Part shown: piece after piece, positions 16,896-24,495 of the stretch
How positions within the stretch are numbered: position 1 is the stretch's first letter
Layout: the number at the start of each line of letters is the position of its first letter
DNA from: Actinoplanes siamensis
GTDB lineage: Bacteria; Actinomycetota; Actinomycetes; Mycobacteriales; Micromonosporaceae
Direction of reading: 5' to 3'
Assembly: GCF_016862395.1 (NCBI RefSeq)
Contig: NZ_BOMW01000002.1
Span: 62,001-126,000 of the forward strand
Length of the DNA stretch: 64,000 nt
The notes under the pieces: model-generated
What the model was told of the DNA's origin: nothing
The model's input: the letters and a program-made list of their open reading frames with translations, nothing else
The model's database searches: none
Made by a program: the position numbers and the translations under genes

Positions 16896-17723
16896 TCAGG
16901 GGCGGCGGCCGATCCACACGTCGCGGGTGGCGCGGACGGTGAGGTCGGTGCGGTCCGGGAGGGTGCGGGCGTAGCCGGCCAGGGCCGCGGCGTCCGCCGG
17001 GGACAGCCGGTCCGCCAGCCGGTGGGCGGTGCGCTCCAGGGTGACCTGCGCGTACCGCAGCGCCTCCGGCGACGGGGGCCCCGGCAGACAGATCTCGAAG
17101 CGGCGCTCGCCCTCCACCGCGAAGCCGGCCGCCTTCAGGCCCGCGCCCCAGTCGTGGCCCATGTGCAGGCCGCTCTCCACCCGCAGCCGGGCCATCTCGG
17201 TCTGGCAGCGCTCCTCCAGAGCCGCCCCGTCCGGGTCGGTCAGGAAGCGCGGGAACCCGTCCAGCTCGGTGATCATGAAGATGCCGCCGGAGCGCAGCAG
17301 CGAGTGGACCTGGGCCAGGGCGCGCGCCGGGTCGGCCAGGTGGTGCATCGAGGCGGACGCCCAGACCAGGTCGGCCGGGCCGAGCGGGGGCCACTCGCCG
17401 TCCAGGTCGGCCCGCACGGTGCGGACCCGGTCGCCGAGACCGGCCTGCGTGACGCGGCGCCGCAGGCGGTCGAGCATCTCCTCGTCCACGTCGACGGCGG
17501 TCAGCGAGGCGGTCGGCAGGTGGCGGGCCAGGGCGACGGTCCCGGTCCCGGTGCCGGCCCCGAGGTCGATGATCTCCGGTTCCGTGGGTACGAGCGAGCC
17601 GGCCCAGCCGATCACCTCGCGGTAGTAGTCGCGCAGGACCTCGGCGTCGAGGTCGAGCATCTGGGCCAGCTCGTCGGCGTGACCGTGCTGACCGTGCTGG
17701 TGGGGACCGTGTTCGTGTGCCAT
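16896..17723 (-). CDS. SAM methyltransferase with a His-rich N-terminus
   Basis: A 275-residue class I methyltransferase: motif I IIDLGAGTGTGTVAL, motif II LTAVDVDEEML, VRADLDG, LVWASASMHHLADP and LLRSGGIFMITELDG. The first 16 residues hold six histidines (MAHEHGPHQHGQHGHADE), which could bind metal; this is unusual for the family. TACGGT six bases before the ATG suggests a leaderless message. It is divergent from an XRE-cupin regulator whose operator lies about 20-57 bases upstream, so it is probably a target of that regulator. Confidence 0.85.
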   Translation of the reverse strand: MAHEHGPHQHGQHGHADELAQMLDLDAEVLRDYYREVIGWAGSLVPTEPEIIDLGAGTGTGTVALARHLPTASLTAVDVDEEMLDRLRRRVTQAGLGDRVRTVRADLDGEWPPLGPADLVWASASMHHLADPARALAQVHSLLRSGGIFMITELDGFPRFLTDPDGAALEERCQTEMARLRVESGLHMGHDWGAGLKAAGFAVEGERRFEICLPGPPSPEALRYAQVTLERTAHRLADRLSPADAAALAGYARTLPDRTDLTVRATRDVWIGRRP

Positions 17724-17729
17724 GCGCCG

Positions 17730-17735
17730 ACCGTA
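17730..17735 (-). promoter_or_regulatory. -10 element of the methyltransferase
   Basis: TACGGT on the minus strand, six bases before the ATG at 17723; it lies eight bases from the first CTTGCGT operator half-site. Confidence 0.5.
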
Positions 17736-17742
17736 CCGCGGC

Positions 17743-17780
17743 CTTGCGTCTGTGACATATAATCTTGCGTATGACGCAAG
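17743..17780. promoter_or_regulatory. Operator/promoter of the XRE-cupin regulator
   Basis: CTTGCGT at 17743-17749 and 17764-17770 (21 bases apart, two helical turns), and its reverse complement ACGCAAG at 17774-17780. The second and third copies form a palindrome centred on the ATG. TATAAT at 17758-17763 lies exactly seven bases before that ATG. A bound repressor would cover the -10, the start site and the start codon. Confidence 0.75.
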
Positions 17781-18334
17781 ACGGCGAGTTGGACGCCCTC
17801 GTCCGGCAGCGGATCCGCGGGCTCCGGGTGGCCCGCGGCTGGACCCTGGACGAGCTGGCCGCCCGCGCCTACCTGACCCCGTCGACGCTGAGCCGCATCG
17901 AGACCGGGCACCGGCGGATCGCCCTCGACCAGCTCGCCCCGATCGCGCGGGCGCTCGGCACCAGCCTCGACCAGTTGGTCGAGTCCGGCCGCGACGAGGA
18001 CGTGGTGATCCGGCCGCACCACGACGACGCGCGTGGCATGACCACCTGGCTGCTCAACCGGGAGGGCACGCCGGCCGGCATGACCGTGGCCAAGCTGCGG
18101 GTCGACCGCCCGGTCCCCGCCGACCTGCGGGTGCATCCCGGGCGGGACTGGTTCGTCGTGCTCTCCGGCACCGTGATCCTGCGGCTCGCCGAACGCACGG
18201 TGATCGTCAGGGCCGGCGAGGCCGCCGAGTTCTCCACGATGGTGCCGCACGCGTTCGGCTCGACCGGCGGCCCGGCCGAGGTGCTCTGCATCCTGGACCA
18301 CGAGGGTGAGCGCTCGCATCTGCGGCCCGGGTAG
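17771..18334 (+). CDS. XRE-family regulator with C-terminal cupin
   Basis: A 187-residue transcription factor. The helix-turn-helix covers residues 10-65 (IRGLRVARGWTLDELAARAYLTPSTLSRIETG) and a cupin sensor covers about 105-180 (VHPGRDWFVVLSGTVILRLAERTVIVRAGEAAEFSTMVPHAF). HTH-cupin proteins respond to small ligands and often control neighbouring genes. The ATG at 17771 is chosen because TATAAT lies seven bases upstream. It is very likely autoregulated and controls the divergent methyltransferase. Confidence 0.9.
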   Translation: MTQDGELDALVRQRIRGLRVARGWTLDELAARAYLTPSTLSRIETGHRRIALDQLAPIARALGTSLDQLVESGRDEDVVIRPHHDDARGMTTWLLNREGTPAGMTVAKLRVDRPVPADLRVHPGRDWFVVLSGTVILRLAERTVIVRAGEAAEFSTMVPHAFGSTGGPAEVLCILDHEGERSHLRPG

Positions 18335-18337
18335 AGT
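18332..18337 (+). promoter_or_regulatory. -10 element overlapping the XRE gene stop
   Basis: TAGAGT, eight bases before the ATG at 18346 and overlapping the TAG stop of the preceding gene. Confidence 0.4.
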
Positions 18338-18345
18338 CGGCGCCT

Positions 18346-19014
18346 ATGGGTCTCGACCATCTGGCGCTGCTGCGCGCCGAGCTGGCCGCCTTCCAGCGGT
18401 GCCTCGGCGGTGACCTGTCCGCGCCGGTCGAGCACTGCCCCGGCTGGACGCTGCGCGAGCTGGCCGCCCACCTCGGCGAGGGCAACCTGTGGGCGGCCGC
18501 GGCGGTCACCGAGCGGCACGGGCGACACCAGCCGCCGCCGGCTCCGGAGGACATCGTGCCGTGGGTGGCGGCCAGCGGCGACGTCCTCACCGGCGCGCTC
18601 GCGGTGGATCCGGGGACCGAGGCGTGGACGTTCTGGCCGCCGCGCACGGTCGGGTTCTGGCGCCGGCGCCGGTGGCTGGAGACGCTGGTGCACCGGTGGG
18701 ACGCCGAGCACGCGCTGGGCGTCGCGAGCGTGCTCGACCCGGAACACTGCGCGGACGGGATCGCGGAGATCGGTGACACGTTCCTGCCCCGGCAGGTGGA
18801 GCGCGGGCGGATGGCCGTACCGTCGCGATCGGTCTGTTTCGTGGCATCGGACCTGGACCGGTCCTGGGTGCTCGGCCCCGGCGAGCCGGTGTCGACGCTG
18901 CGCGGGACCGCCGCGGAGATCCTGCTGGCGCTCTGGAACCGGCGACCCTGGGCGGAGCTGGCCGGGGATCACCGGGCGGCGCGGGCCGCGCTGCCCGGTC
19001 CACTGGTGCCCTGA
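18346..19014 (+). CDS. Maleylpyruvate isomerase / DinB-like family protein
   Basis: A 222-residue protein of the mycothiol-dependent maleylpyruvate-isomerase/DinB-like family: LSAPVEHCPGWTLRELAAHLGEG (first helix pair with His) and WLETLVHRWDAEHALG (second metal-binding His segment), followed by the C-terminal SCP2-like part (LRGTAAEILLALWNR). Such proteins use mycothiol as cofactor in thiol transfer or isomerisation; the substrate is unknown. It directly follows the XRE-cupin gene. Confidence 0.85.
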   Translation: MGLDHLALLRAELAAFQRCLGGDLSAPVEHCPGWTLRELAAHLGEGNLWAAAAVTERHGRHQPPPAPEDIVPWVAASGDVLTGALAVDPGTEAWTFWPPRTVGFWRRRRWLETLVHRWDAEHALGVASVLDPEHCADGIAEIGDTFLPRQVERGRMAVPSRSVCFVASDLDRSWVLGPGEPVSTLRGTAAEILLALWNRRPWAELAGDHRAARAALPGPLVP

Positions 19015-19015
19015 C

Positions 19016-19050
19016 CGATTCGGGTCAGTAACGTGACAGCGATTCGGGTC
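19016..19050 (+). repeat. Direct repeat CGATTCGGGTC
   Basis: The 11-mer occurs at 19016-19026 and 19040-19050 in the gap before the gene at 19086. Possibly paired binding sites. Confidence 0.5.
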
Positions 19051-19085
19051 GCCGTGGCGCCGGTCGGCGGGTTCAATCGAACCCG

Positions 19086-19724
19086 ATGGACTATTACCTG
19101 CTGTCCGGGGAAGCGATCCTCGTCGAAGAGTTCGCCTACGGCGTCGACCACGTCACCGTGGGGCTGGGCGGCGCGATGTGGGCGTCCGGAGACGAAGGCT
19201 GGCGCGGCGCCGGATCGTTCGGCCGCGTCCTGCGTACGAACGAGGAACTGCTCGCCACCGCCACCCCCGTGCGGCGCGAGCGGGCGGCGCGGATCTACCG
19301 GGAGTTCGGCGGCGGTCAGCTGCCGAGCGAGGAGGAACTGCGCATGCACTTCGGGGAATGGGCGCGGTTCGCCACGGCGGCGCCCCTGCGGCTCGGCGCC
19401 GGTGCGGCGCCGGACGGCTTCCTGGAGAAGCGCATCTACCGCGTGCTGTTCGCGAAGGAGCCGAAGGCCGCGCAACTGGCCGAGTTGAGCGTGGCCTGGC
19501 GCGGCACCGGCGAGGGCGGGATGCCGTCCGGGACGGGCCGCGCCGGCGACGACCTGTTCACCTGGAACCTGCGCCGGGTGGGGAGTGGCATCGCCTGGGG
19601 ACTGGACGTGACGGTGCTGCTGCGCGGGGAGAGCAGCGACCTCGCCGGCGCGGTGCTCCGCAAGCTCACCGCCGACGTGCGGGAACGAGGGCTGATCCCG
19701 GTGACCACCGAGCGGTTCGCATGA
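19086..19724 (+). CDS. Conserved-type hypothetical protein
   Basis: A 212-residue soluble protein I do not recognise. It starts MDYYLLSGEAILVEEFAYG, has strand-rich N- and C-terminal parts (AWGLDVTVLLRG, LAGAVLRKLTADVRERGLIPVTTERFA) and a charged middle (YREFGGGQLPSEEELRMHFGEWARF). No signal peptide or membrane span. Codon use is like that of its neighbours. It is preceded by two copies of CGATTCGGGTC. Confidence 0.75.
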   Translation: MDYYLLSGEAILVEEFAYGVDHVTVGLGGAMWASGDEGWRGAGSFGRVLRTNEELLATATPVRRERAARIYREFGGGQLPSEEELRMHFGEWARFATAAPLRLGAGAAPDGFLEKRIYRVLFAKEPKAAQLAELSVAWRGTGEGGMPSGTGRAGDDLFTWNLRRVGSGIAWGLDVTVLLRGESSDLAGAVLRKLTADVRERGLIPVTTERFA

Positions 19725-19780
19725 TGCCCGGGCGGATCCGGTCGCGGGCCGCTGCGACCGGGTGATCTCCAGCGCCGGGT

Positions 19781-20971
19781 TCACCGGGCGACGGCGGCGC
19801 GCAGTCCCAGCGGCGGGTGGGTGAGCAGGTGCCTGGCCCGCGCCGGGGCCCGGCCGGCCGCCCAGGCCCGCAACGCGTCCACGCCGGCGAACCGGACCGC
19901 CAGCCGGTCACAGGCCAGCTCCGCCCACCAGCGACGGCCGACACCCAGGAGCAGGCCGCCCACCACCAGGACCGCCAGCGCCCGCGGATCGAGACTGATC
20001 AGGGTCGCGGCGTACAGGCCCAGGTAGCCGGCCCGGCGCGGGCGGCTGCTCTCGACGTCCCGGCGGACCAGGTGCGCCACCTCGTGCCAGAGGACGAAGC
20101 CCGCCCGGTCCGGGTGCTCCTCGGTGTCGCTGGTGATCAGCAGCCAGGCCCGCCGGCCGCGCCGCAAGCAGCGGTCCGCGCCGGCCCCGGGCACCCGGCG
20201 CACCTCCAGGTCGCGCAGGCCCAGCCGGTCCAGCAGCGGGCGGATCCCGGTGGGCACGGCCACCGGGTCCGGCGCGGCCGCGAGCAGGGCGCGCAGCTGC
20301 CGGCGCTCGGCGAGCAGGATCAGCGGGAATCCTGCGGCCAGCACGGCCACGCCGACCGCCAGGATCGTCTCCGGACCCGCGGTGTCCCAGGTGACGGCGA
20401 GGACGAGGGCGTACAGCAGGAGCAGCGGGAGCAGTCCGGTGAGCAGGTGCAGGCGGGTGCGCGCGCGGCCGGGCAGGCCGCCGGCGCGGGCGCCCATGGC
20501 GGCCAGCAGTGGGCGCATCGGGCTGTACCCGTTCTCCGCGCAGCAGTCGGCGTGGTCCCGGCCGGCCGGGGCGGAGTCGAGGCCCGCGGCGTGCAGCATC
20601 GCGGCCAGGCGACCGTCGTCGGCGTCCAGGACGGTGACGAGGAAGTCGGTGGTGGTGGCGTAGTCGCGGCCGGCGGTGCGGGCGCGGGCGAGCGCACGGG
20701 CGGCGATCTCCGGGGCGGGCGGGAAGGGTCCGCCGCTCTCCGGCGGTGATGTCTTCGCGCCGGGTCCGGGCCGCCCCGTGTCCGGCGGCGACGCCTGGTT
20801 GCCGGGTTCGCGGCCGTCCGGGGCGCTGCGGGTGAGGGCGTGACGGGCGCCGCCGTCCGTCTCGGCGAGCGCGAGGAGCAGGTGACGGGCGTCGACCGGC
20901 CGTTCCCCCGACTCGTGGGCCTTCTCGGCCGCCAGCACCAGCGCATACCGCGCCTGATCGGTCACCTGCAT
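19781..20971 (-). CDS. Clp-N-like plus M48-type membrane metalloprotease
   Basis: A 396-residue protein. Residues about 1-150 resemble the Clp N-terminal repeat (QVTDQARYALVLAAEKAHESGERPVDARHLLLALAE, then a second, weaker half with DYATTTDFLVTVLDADDGRLAAMLHAAGLD), separated by a Pro/Gly-rich linker. Next come two membrane spans (about 195-240) and an M48-like domain with the zinc motif WHEVAHLVRRD and a downstream ELACDRLAV carrying the third ligand Glu, then another hydrophobic hairpin. The ATG at 20971 follows GAGGTGG. A plausible membrane quality-control protease; the domain pairing is unusual. Confidence 0.75.
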   Translation of the reverse strand: MQVTDQARYALVLAAEKAHESGERPVDARHLLLALAETDGGARHALTRSAPDGREPGNQASPPDTGRPGPGAKTSPPESGGPFPPAPEIAARALARARTAGRDYATTTDFLVTVLDADDGRLAAMLHAAGLDSAPAGRDHADCCAENGYSPMRPLLAAMGARAGGLPGRARTRLHLLTGLLPLLLLYALVLAVTWDTAGPETILAVGVAVLAAGFPLILLAERRQLRALLAAAPDPVAVPTGIRPLLDRLGLRDLEVRRVPGAGADRCLRRGRRAWLLITSDTEEHPDRAGFVLWHEVAHLVRRDVESSRPRRAGYLGLYAATLISLDPRALAVLVVGGLLLGVGRRWWAELACDRLAVRFAGVDALRAWAAGRAPARARHLLTHPPLGLRAAVAR

Positions 20972-21145
20972 GATCAACGCCACCTCGCCGCAGCATGATG
21001 CCACATGCGACAGTGCGCCGATCAATGGGGCGAATTCGCGGGTCCATCCGGCGCGCCGAGTTTCCGCACCGCGGCCGGTGGGCGGTGCGATGGTCGTACT
21101 CGAAAATCGTCGCGACGAACCACCGAACGGCAGGTGACTTCGGCG

Positions 21146-21161
21146 TCCTAGGACTCTAGGA
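21146..21161. promoter_or_regulatory. Palindromic operator TCCTAG-GACT-CTAGGA
   Basis: Perfect 6-bp arms around four bases, ending three bases before a TTGCTT -35-like element for the gene at 21201. Candidate autoregulatory site of the 21201/21702 gene pair. Confidence 0.45.
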
Positions 21162-21188
21162 GCTTGCTTTTCGGTAGCCCTGCCGGTT

Positions 21189-21194
21189 TAGGGT
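21189..21194 (+). promoter_or_regulatory. -10 element of the gene at 21201
   Basis: TAGGGT, six bases before the ATG; TTGCTT at 21164-21169 is the likely -35 element, 19 bases away. Confidence 0.6.
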
Positions 21195-21200
21195 GATCGC

Positions 21201-21542
21201 ATGTCCGCCAGCGCCGCCCCCGTTGCCCACCTGGCCCGGCCGCATCGTCCGGTGGTCGTGGCCGGCACTCTGGCCGAATTGCGCGGTCCCACCTGCGGCC
21301 TGGTGGAGTTGCCCTTGCGCTTGTGGTGGCATCCGCAGCGCGCGTTCGATCTCGCGGAGCGCACCATGCTCCTCTGGATGTATGAGAATGTGCTCCGGGA
21401 ATCGATCCGGGTCGACGAGCTGCGCGCCTATCTCGACGGGGCGACGCTGCTCCGGGTGTGGTCCGATCTGAATCTGCCGCGCGGCGTCCGCGCCGCCTGG
21501 GAAGCCAGGCATCCGCGGCTGCGCGCCCGGCTCGCCGCCTGA
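21201..21542 (+). CDS. Small actinobacterial protein next to an AbiEii-like gene
   Basis: A 113-residue protein with LRLWWHPQRAFDLAERTMLLWMYENVLRESIRVDELRAYLDGATLLRVWSDLNLPRGVRAAWEARHP. I recall similar short proteins beside nucleotidyltransferases of the AbiEii type in other actinomycetes, though I cannot verify this here. The helical, charged character would fit an antitoxin or adaptor (inference). Leaderless start. The nucleotidyltransferase gene begins 160 bases downstream. Confidence 0.7.
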   Translation: MSASAAPVAHLARPHRPVVVAGTLAELRGPTCGLVELPLRLWWHPQRAFDLAERTMLLWMYENVLRESIRVDELRAYLDGATLLRVWSDLNLPRGVRAAWEARHPRLRARLAA

Positions 21543-21701
21543 TCATCCGGGCCCAGTCCGCTGTGCCGCGACCGAATCTTCCGCACCGATGCGGAACCGC
21601 GAAATCGCGGCGCGGAAAACCGTAACCGCGGCGCTCGGCCCGCGCGGAACCGGAGCCCCGGCCCCCGGCCCGGGTGCCGGCGGAATGCGAGAATCCGGGC
21701 G

Positions 21702-22343
21702 ATGAACGTCGACGATTTCTACCGCGACGTGGCCCGCGTCGCGCTGGCCGTCGCGGACAAACACGGCTTCGTCCTCGGCGGCGGCGTCGCCTGGCTGGTC
21801 AACGGCCTGGTCGCTCGCCCCACCGAGGACATCGACCTGTTCACCGACGCCCCCGACGGCGTGCTCGCGGCGGCCGGCGAGGTCACCGCGGCGCTGACCC
21901 GGGCCGGTTACCGGGTGGTCCGCGAGGAGGGCGACGAGCTGTTCGCCGGGATGGACGCGGACATCCAGGAGTTCCTGGTCGCCGGCGAGCACCGGGCGCT
22001 GCGCCTGACCCTGTGCCGCCTGGACCGCAGCCGCGCTCCGGTGGTGATGGACCTGGGCCCGGTCATGCACCTCGACGACCTGGTGGCGACCAAGGTGGCC
22101 GCTCTGGTCAACCGCCGCGAGGTGCGCGATTACATCGATGTGGCTGCCGCGCTGCAGCGCTATCCGCTGGATCGGATCCTGGAGCTGGCGTACGCCGCGG
22201 ACCCCGCCCTGGAGCGGGAGGACATCGCGGATGCGGGCCGTTATCTGGACCGGCTGGACGACGTCCGGTTCACCCTCTACGGCCTGGACGCCGCGAAGAT
22301 CGCCGAACTGCGCCGCCGGCTGGCGGACTGGCCGCGCGACTGA
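21702..22343 (+). CDS. AbiEii/AbiGii-like nucleotidyltransferase
   Basis: A 213-residue nucleotidyltransferase-fold protein. The signature is FVLGGGVAWLVNGLVARPTEDIDLFTDA (Gly-Gly motif plus Asp-x-Asp metal ligands), followed by DLGPVMHLDDLVATKVAALVNRREVRDYIDVAAAL, the second conserved block of AbiEii-like toxins. In AbiE systems the enzyme inactivates tRNA or other targets and is held in check by a partner. Here the canonical AbiEi partner is missing; the 113-residue protein upstream may replace it. Start ATG 21702, with GAGAAT seven bases before it. Confidence 0.8.
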   Translation: MNVDDFYRDVARVALAVADKHGFVLGGGVAWLVNGLVARPTEDIDLFTDAPDGVLAAAGEVTAALTRAGYRVVREEGDELFAGMDADIQEFLVAGEHRALRLTLCRLDRSRAPVVMDLGPVMHLDDLVATKVAALVNRREVRDYIDVAAALQRYPLDRILELAYAADPALEREDIADAGRYLDRLDDVRFTLYGLDAAKIAELRRRLADWPRD

Positions 22344-22506
22344 GGGGCGAACCACTGGCCGGCCGTCGGCCCGCGCGCCGGTGGCCGCCGGCCTGTCGTC
22401 GACCGGCAACGCCACCACGGGCGGACGGCTTCGGGGCGCACCGGAAATCGCCGGCGGTACGCGGAACGGGGTGGAACCGCGGGCCGCCCTGTACCGTCTC
22501 AGGGGT

Positions 22507-22971
22507 ATGAACAAGTGGATGATCCCGCCGGCTCTCGCGTTGGCCGCCGGTCTCACCGGCTGCGGCGCGACGGCGGCCGGCAGCGCCCCCGCGGAGCAGC
22601 CCGGCGTGCACGACAGCTGGGTGTCCTGTGAGCAGGCCGAGCAGGATGCCCAGCCGGTGGGGCTGACCGGCGGCTTCCGGCCGGTGTCCGCCGTGATCTG
22701 CGCCGAACGTGACCTGCCGCGAGCGGTCGGCGCGCCCAGCCCGGCCCCGGCCGAGCGGCGGGTCACCGACGTCACCGCGCTGGTCAGCGCCCTGCAGCTG
22801 CCGGACGAGCAGCCGACCACCGGCGCCTGCACCCGGATCCTGATCACCCCGCCGTGGATCGCCCTGCTCGACGCGCAGGGCCGCTGGATCCACGTGCGGG
22901 TGCCGGTCGACCAGTGCCGCAAGCCGCGCGCGGAGGTCATGACCGCCGTGCGGAAGGCCGGACCGCGATAG
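22507..22971 (+). CDS. Small secreted lipoprotein, unknown function
   Basis: A 154-residue protein with a lipoprotein signal: MNKWMIPPALALAAG then the lipobox LTGC (Cys19). The mature part has three more cysteines (VSCEQ, ICAER, ACTRI) and a C-terminal Cys in DQCRKP, enough for two disulfides. No family recognised. It sits between the AbiEii-like gene and the convergent MarR gene. Confidence 0.75.
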   Translation: MNKWMIPPALALAAGLTGCGATAAGSAPAEQPGVHDSWVSCEQAEQDAQPVGLTGGFRPVSAVICAERDLPRAVGAPSPAPAERRVTDVTALVSALQLPDEQPTTGACTRILITPPWIALLDAQGRWIHVRVPVDQCRKPRAEVMTAVRKAGPR

Positions 22972-23049
22972 CGATCGGTTCCGAGCACGCGCGGCGGGAA
23001 GGCGTGCGACGTCGGGCCGCCGGCGACGGGCGCGGCGGCCACGGGTCGA

Positions 23050-23556
23050 TCAGGGTTCCGCTTGCTCCCACGCCGGGTCCCCGGCGAGCCGCTCGGTGAT
23101 CCGGTCGCGGAAGCCGCGGCGCCGCAGGACCTCCTCGATGTCGCGGACCACCTTCGCCATCGGGTAGGGGATCTCCGCCTCGATCTCGGCCACCGCCGCC
23201 TCGGTGGCGCGCCACCCGGCGGCGAGCCGCCCGGCGATCCGGCGAGCCTTGGCGGTGAGCTCGACCTCCCTGGTACGGCCGTCCGCGCCGGTGACCGTCC
23301 GCACCCAGCCGGCGGCGCGCATCGCGGAGACCTTCTGGCTGAGCGCGGAGTGGGTCCGCCCCACCGCGCCGGCCAGGGCGGTGATCGTCATCGGGCCGTG
23401 CACGTGCAGCTTGATCAGCTCTTGCACCCAGGTGGTCTTGAGCCCCTCGATGTTCGCGTCGGCGTACACCCGGGCGACCTCGGCGTCCAGCGCCGCCTGC
23501 AGATCCCGGAGCGGGCGCCAGACGGCGTGCTCGGTGGGATCGATGAAGTCGCTCAT
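23050..23556 (-). CDS. MarR-family transcriptional regulator
   Basis: A 168-residue winged-helix regulator: TTWVQELIKLHVHGPMTITALAGAVGRTHSALSQKVSAMRAAGWVRTVTGADGRTREVELTAKARRI covers the recognition helix and the wing with the family's typical D-G-R-x-R. The ATG at 23556 is preferred over an upstream in-frame start at 23601 inside the promoter. It is divergent from efeU; the shared 107-base region is unusually AT-rich (TTATATAAAAG). It may sense a ligand linked to iron or redox state, but that is inference. Confidence 0.88.
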   Translation of the reverse strand: MSDFIDPTEHAVWRPLRDLQAALDAEVARVYADANIEGLKTTWVQELIKLHVHGPMTITALAGAVGRTHSALSQKVSAMRAAGWVRTVTGADGRTREVELTAKARRIAGRLAAGWRATEAAVAEIEAEIPYPMAKVVRDIEEVLRRRGFRDRITERLAGDPAWEQAEP

Positions 23557-23594
23557 TCCGCCAATGTAACAGCGCTTATATAAAAGTCGATGAT

Positions 23595-23624
23595 TTGACA
23601 TCTACAAGCCGGTAGAAGAATGAT
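23595..23624 (+). promoter_or_regulatory. Promoter of efeUOB
   Basis: TTGACA (23595-23600) and AATGAT (23619-23624), spacer 18. Transcription would start near 23631, just before the IdeR-like box. Confidence 0.55.
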
Positions 23625-23636
23625 GCGGAGACAAAG

Positions 23637-23655
23637 TTAGGGTTGGCTAACCTTT
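23637..23655. promoter_or_regulatory. IdeR/DtxR iron box
   Basis: The 19 bases beginning TTAGGGTTGGCTAACC match the DtxR/IdeR consensus (TTAGGTTAGGCTAACCTAA) at 15 of 19 positions. It lies just after the predicted start of transcription and overlaps the upstream edge of the ribosome site, so iron-loaded IdeR should repress efeUOB. Confidence 0.8.
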
Positions 23656-23663
23656 GGAGATCC

Positions 23664-24488
23664 ATGACCGCCATCTACCTCATCGGCCTGCGCGAGGGCC
23701 TGGAGATCACCCTCGTGGTCTCGATCCTCGTGGCGTTCCTGGTCAAGAGCGACCGCCGGCCGCTACTGCGCCTGGTCTGGGCCGGCGTCGCGGTGGCCGC
23801 GGCGATCTCCATCGGTTTCGCCGTGCTGCTGCAGGTGGGCATCGCCCGGCTCAGCTCGACGCACCAGGAGCTGTTCGAGGCCGTCGCGTCGTTCGTGGCG
23901 GTCGCGTTCGTCACCTGGATGATCTTCTGGATGCGCCGGATGGCCCGCCACATCGGCCGGGAGCTGCGCGGCCGGATGGAGGACGCGATAGCGGTCGGCC
24001 CGGTCGCTGTCGCCGGCGTGGCGTTCCTCGCGGTGATCCGGGAGGGCCTGGAGACCTCGATCCTGTTCTACGCCGCAGCCCAGGGCGCCACCGACGCCAC
24101 ACCGCTGGCCGGCATCAGCCTGGGCCTGCTCACCGCGGTCATGCTGGGCTGGCTGCTCTACATCAGCGCGGTCCGGATCAACCTGTCCACCTTCTTCACC
24201 TGGACCGGCGCCCTGCTGGTGCTGGTCGCCGCCGGGATCTTCAAGTACGGCTTCCACGACCTGCAGGAGTCCAACGTCCTGGGCGGCCTCGACCGGACCG
24301 CGTTCGACGTGACGGCCGGCTTCCCGCCCACCACCTGGTACGCCGAGTTGCTCCGCGGCATGGTCAACTTCACCCCCGCGCCGACAGTGGTGGAGACGAT
24401 CGCCTGGCTCGCCTACGGGATCCCGGTCCTCGTTCTCTTCCTCTGGCCGGCCCGCCCGGCCGCCGCTCCCGCCACGACCGTTTCCTAG
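23664..24488 (+). CDS. efeU: Iron permease EfeU (FTR1 family)
   Basis: A 274-residue membrane protein with seven hydrophobic segments. Both iron-binding REGLE motifs are present: Arg10-Glu14 (LREGLEITLVV) and Arg126-Glu130 (IREGLETSILF). EfeU imports iron delivered by EfeO/EfeB. The ATG at 23664 follows GGAGA. It is first in efeUOB, with seven bases to efeO, and is controlled by the iron box at 23637-23655. Confidence 0.95.
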   Translation: MTAIYLIGLREGLEITLVVSILVAFLVKSDRRPLLRLVWAGVAVAAAISIGFAVLLQVGIARLSSTHQELFEAVASFVAVAFVTWMIFWMRRMARHIGRELRGRMEDAIAVGPVAVAGVAFLAVIREGLETSILFYAAAQGATDATPLAGISLGLLTAVMLGWLLYISAVRINLSTFFTWTGALLVLVAAGIFKYGFHDLQESNVLGGLDRTAFDVTAGFPPTTWYAELLRGMVNFTPAPTVVETIAWLAYGIPVLVLFLWPARPAAAPATTVS

Positions 24489-24495
24489 GAGACCG

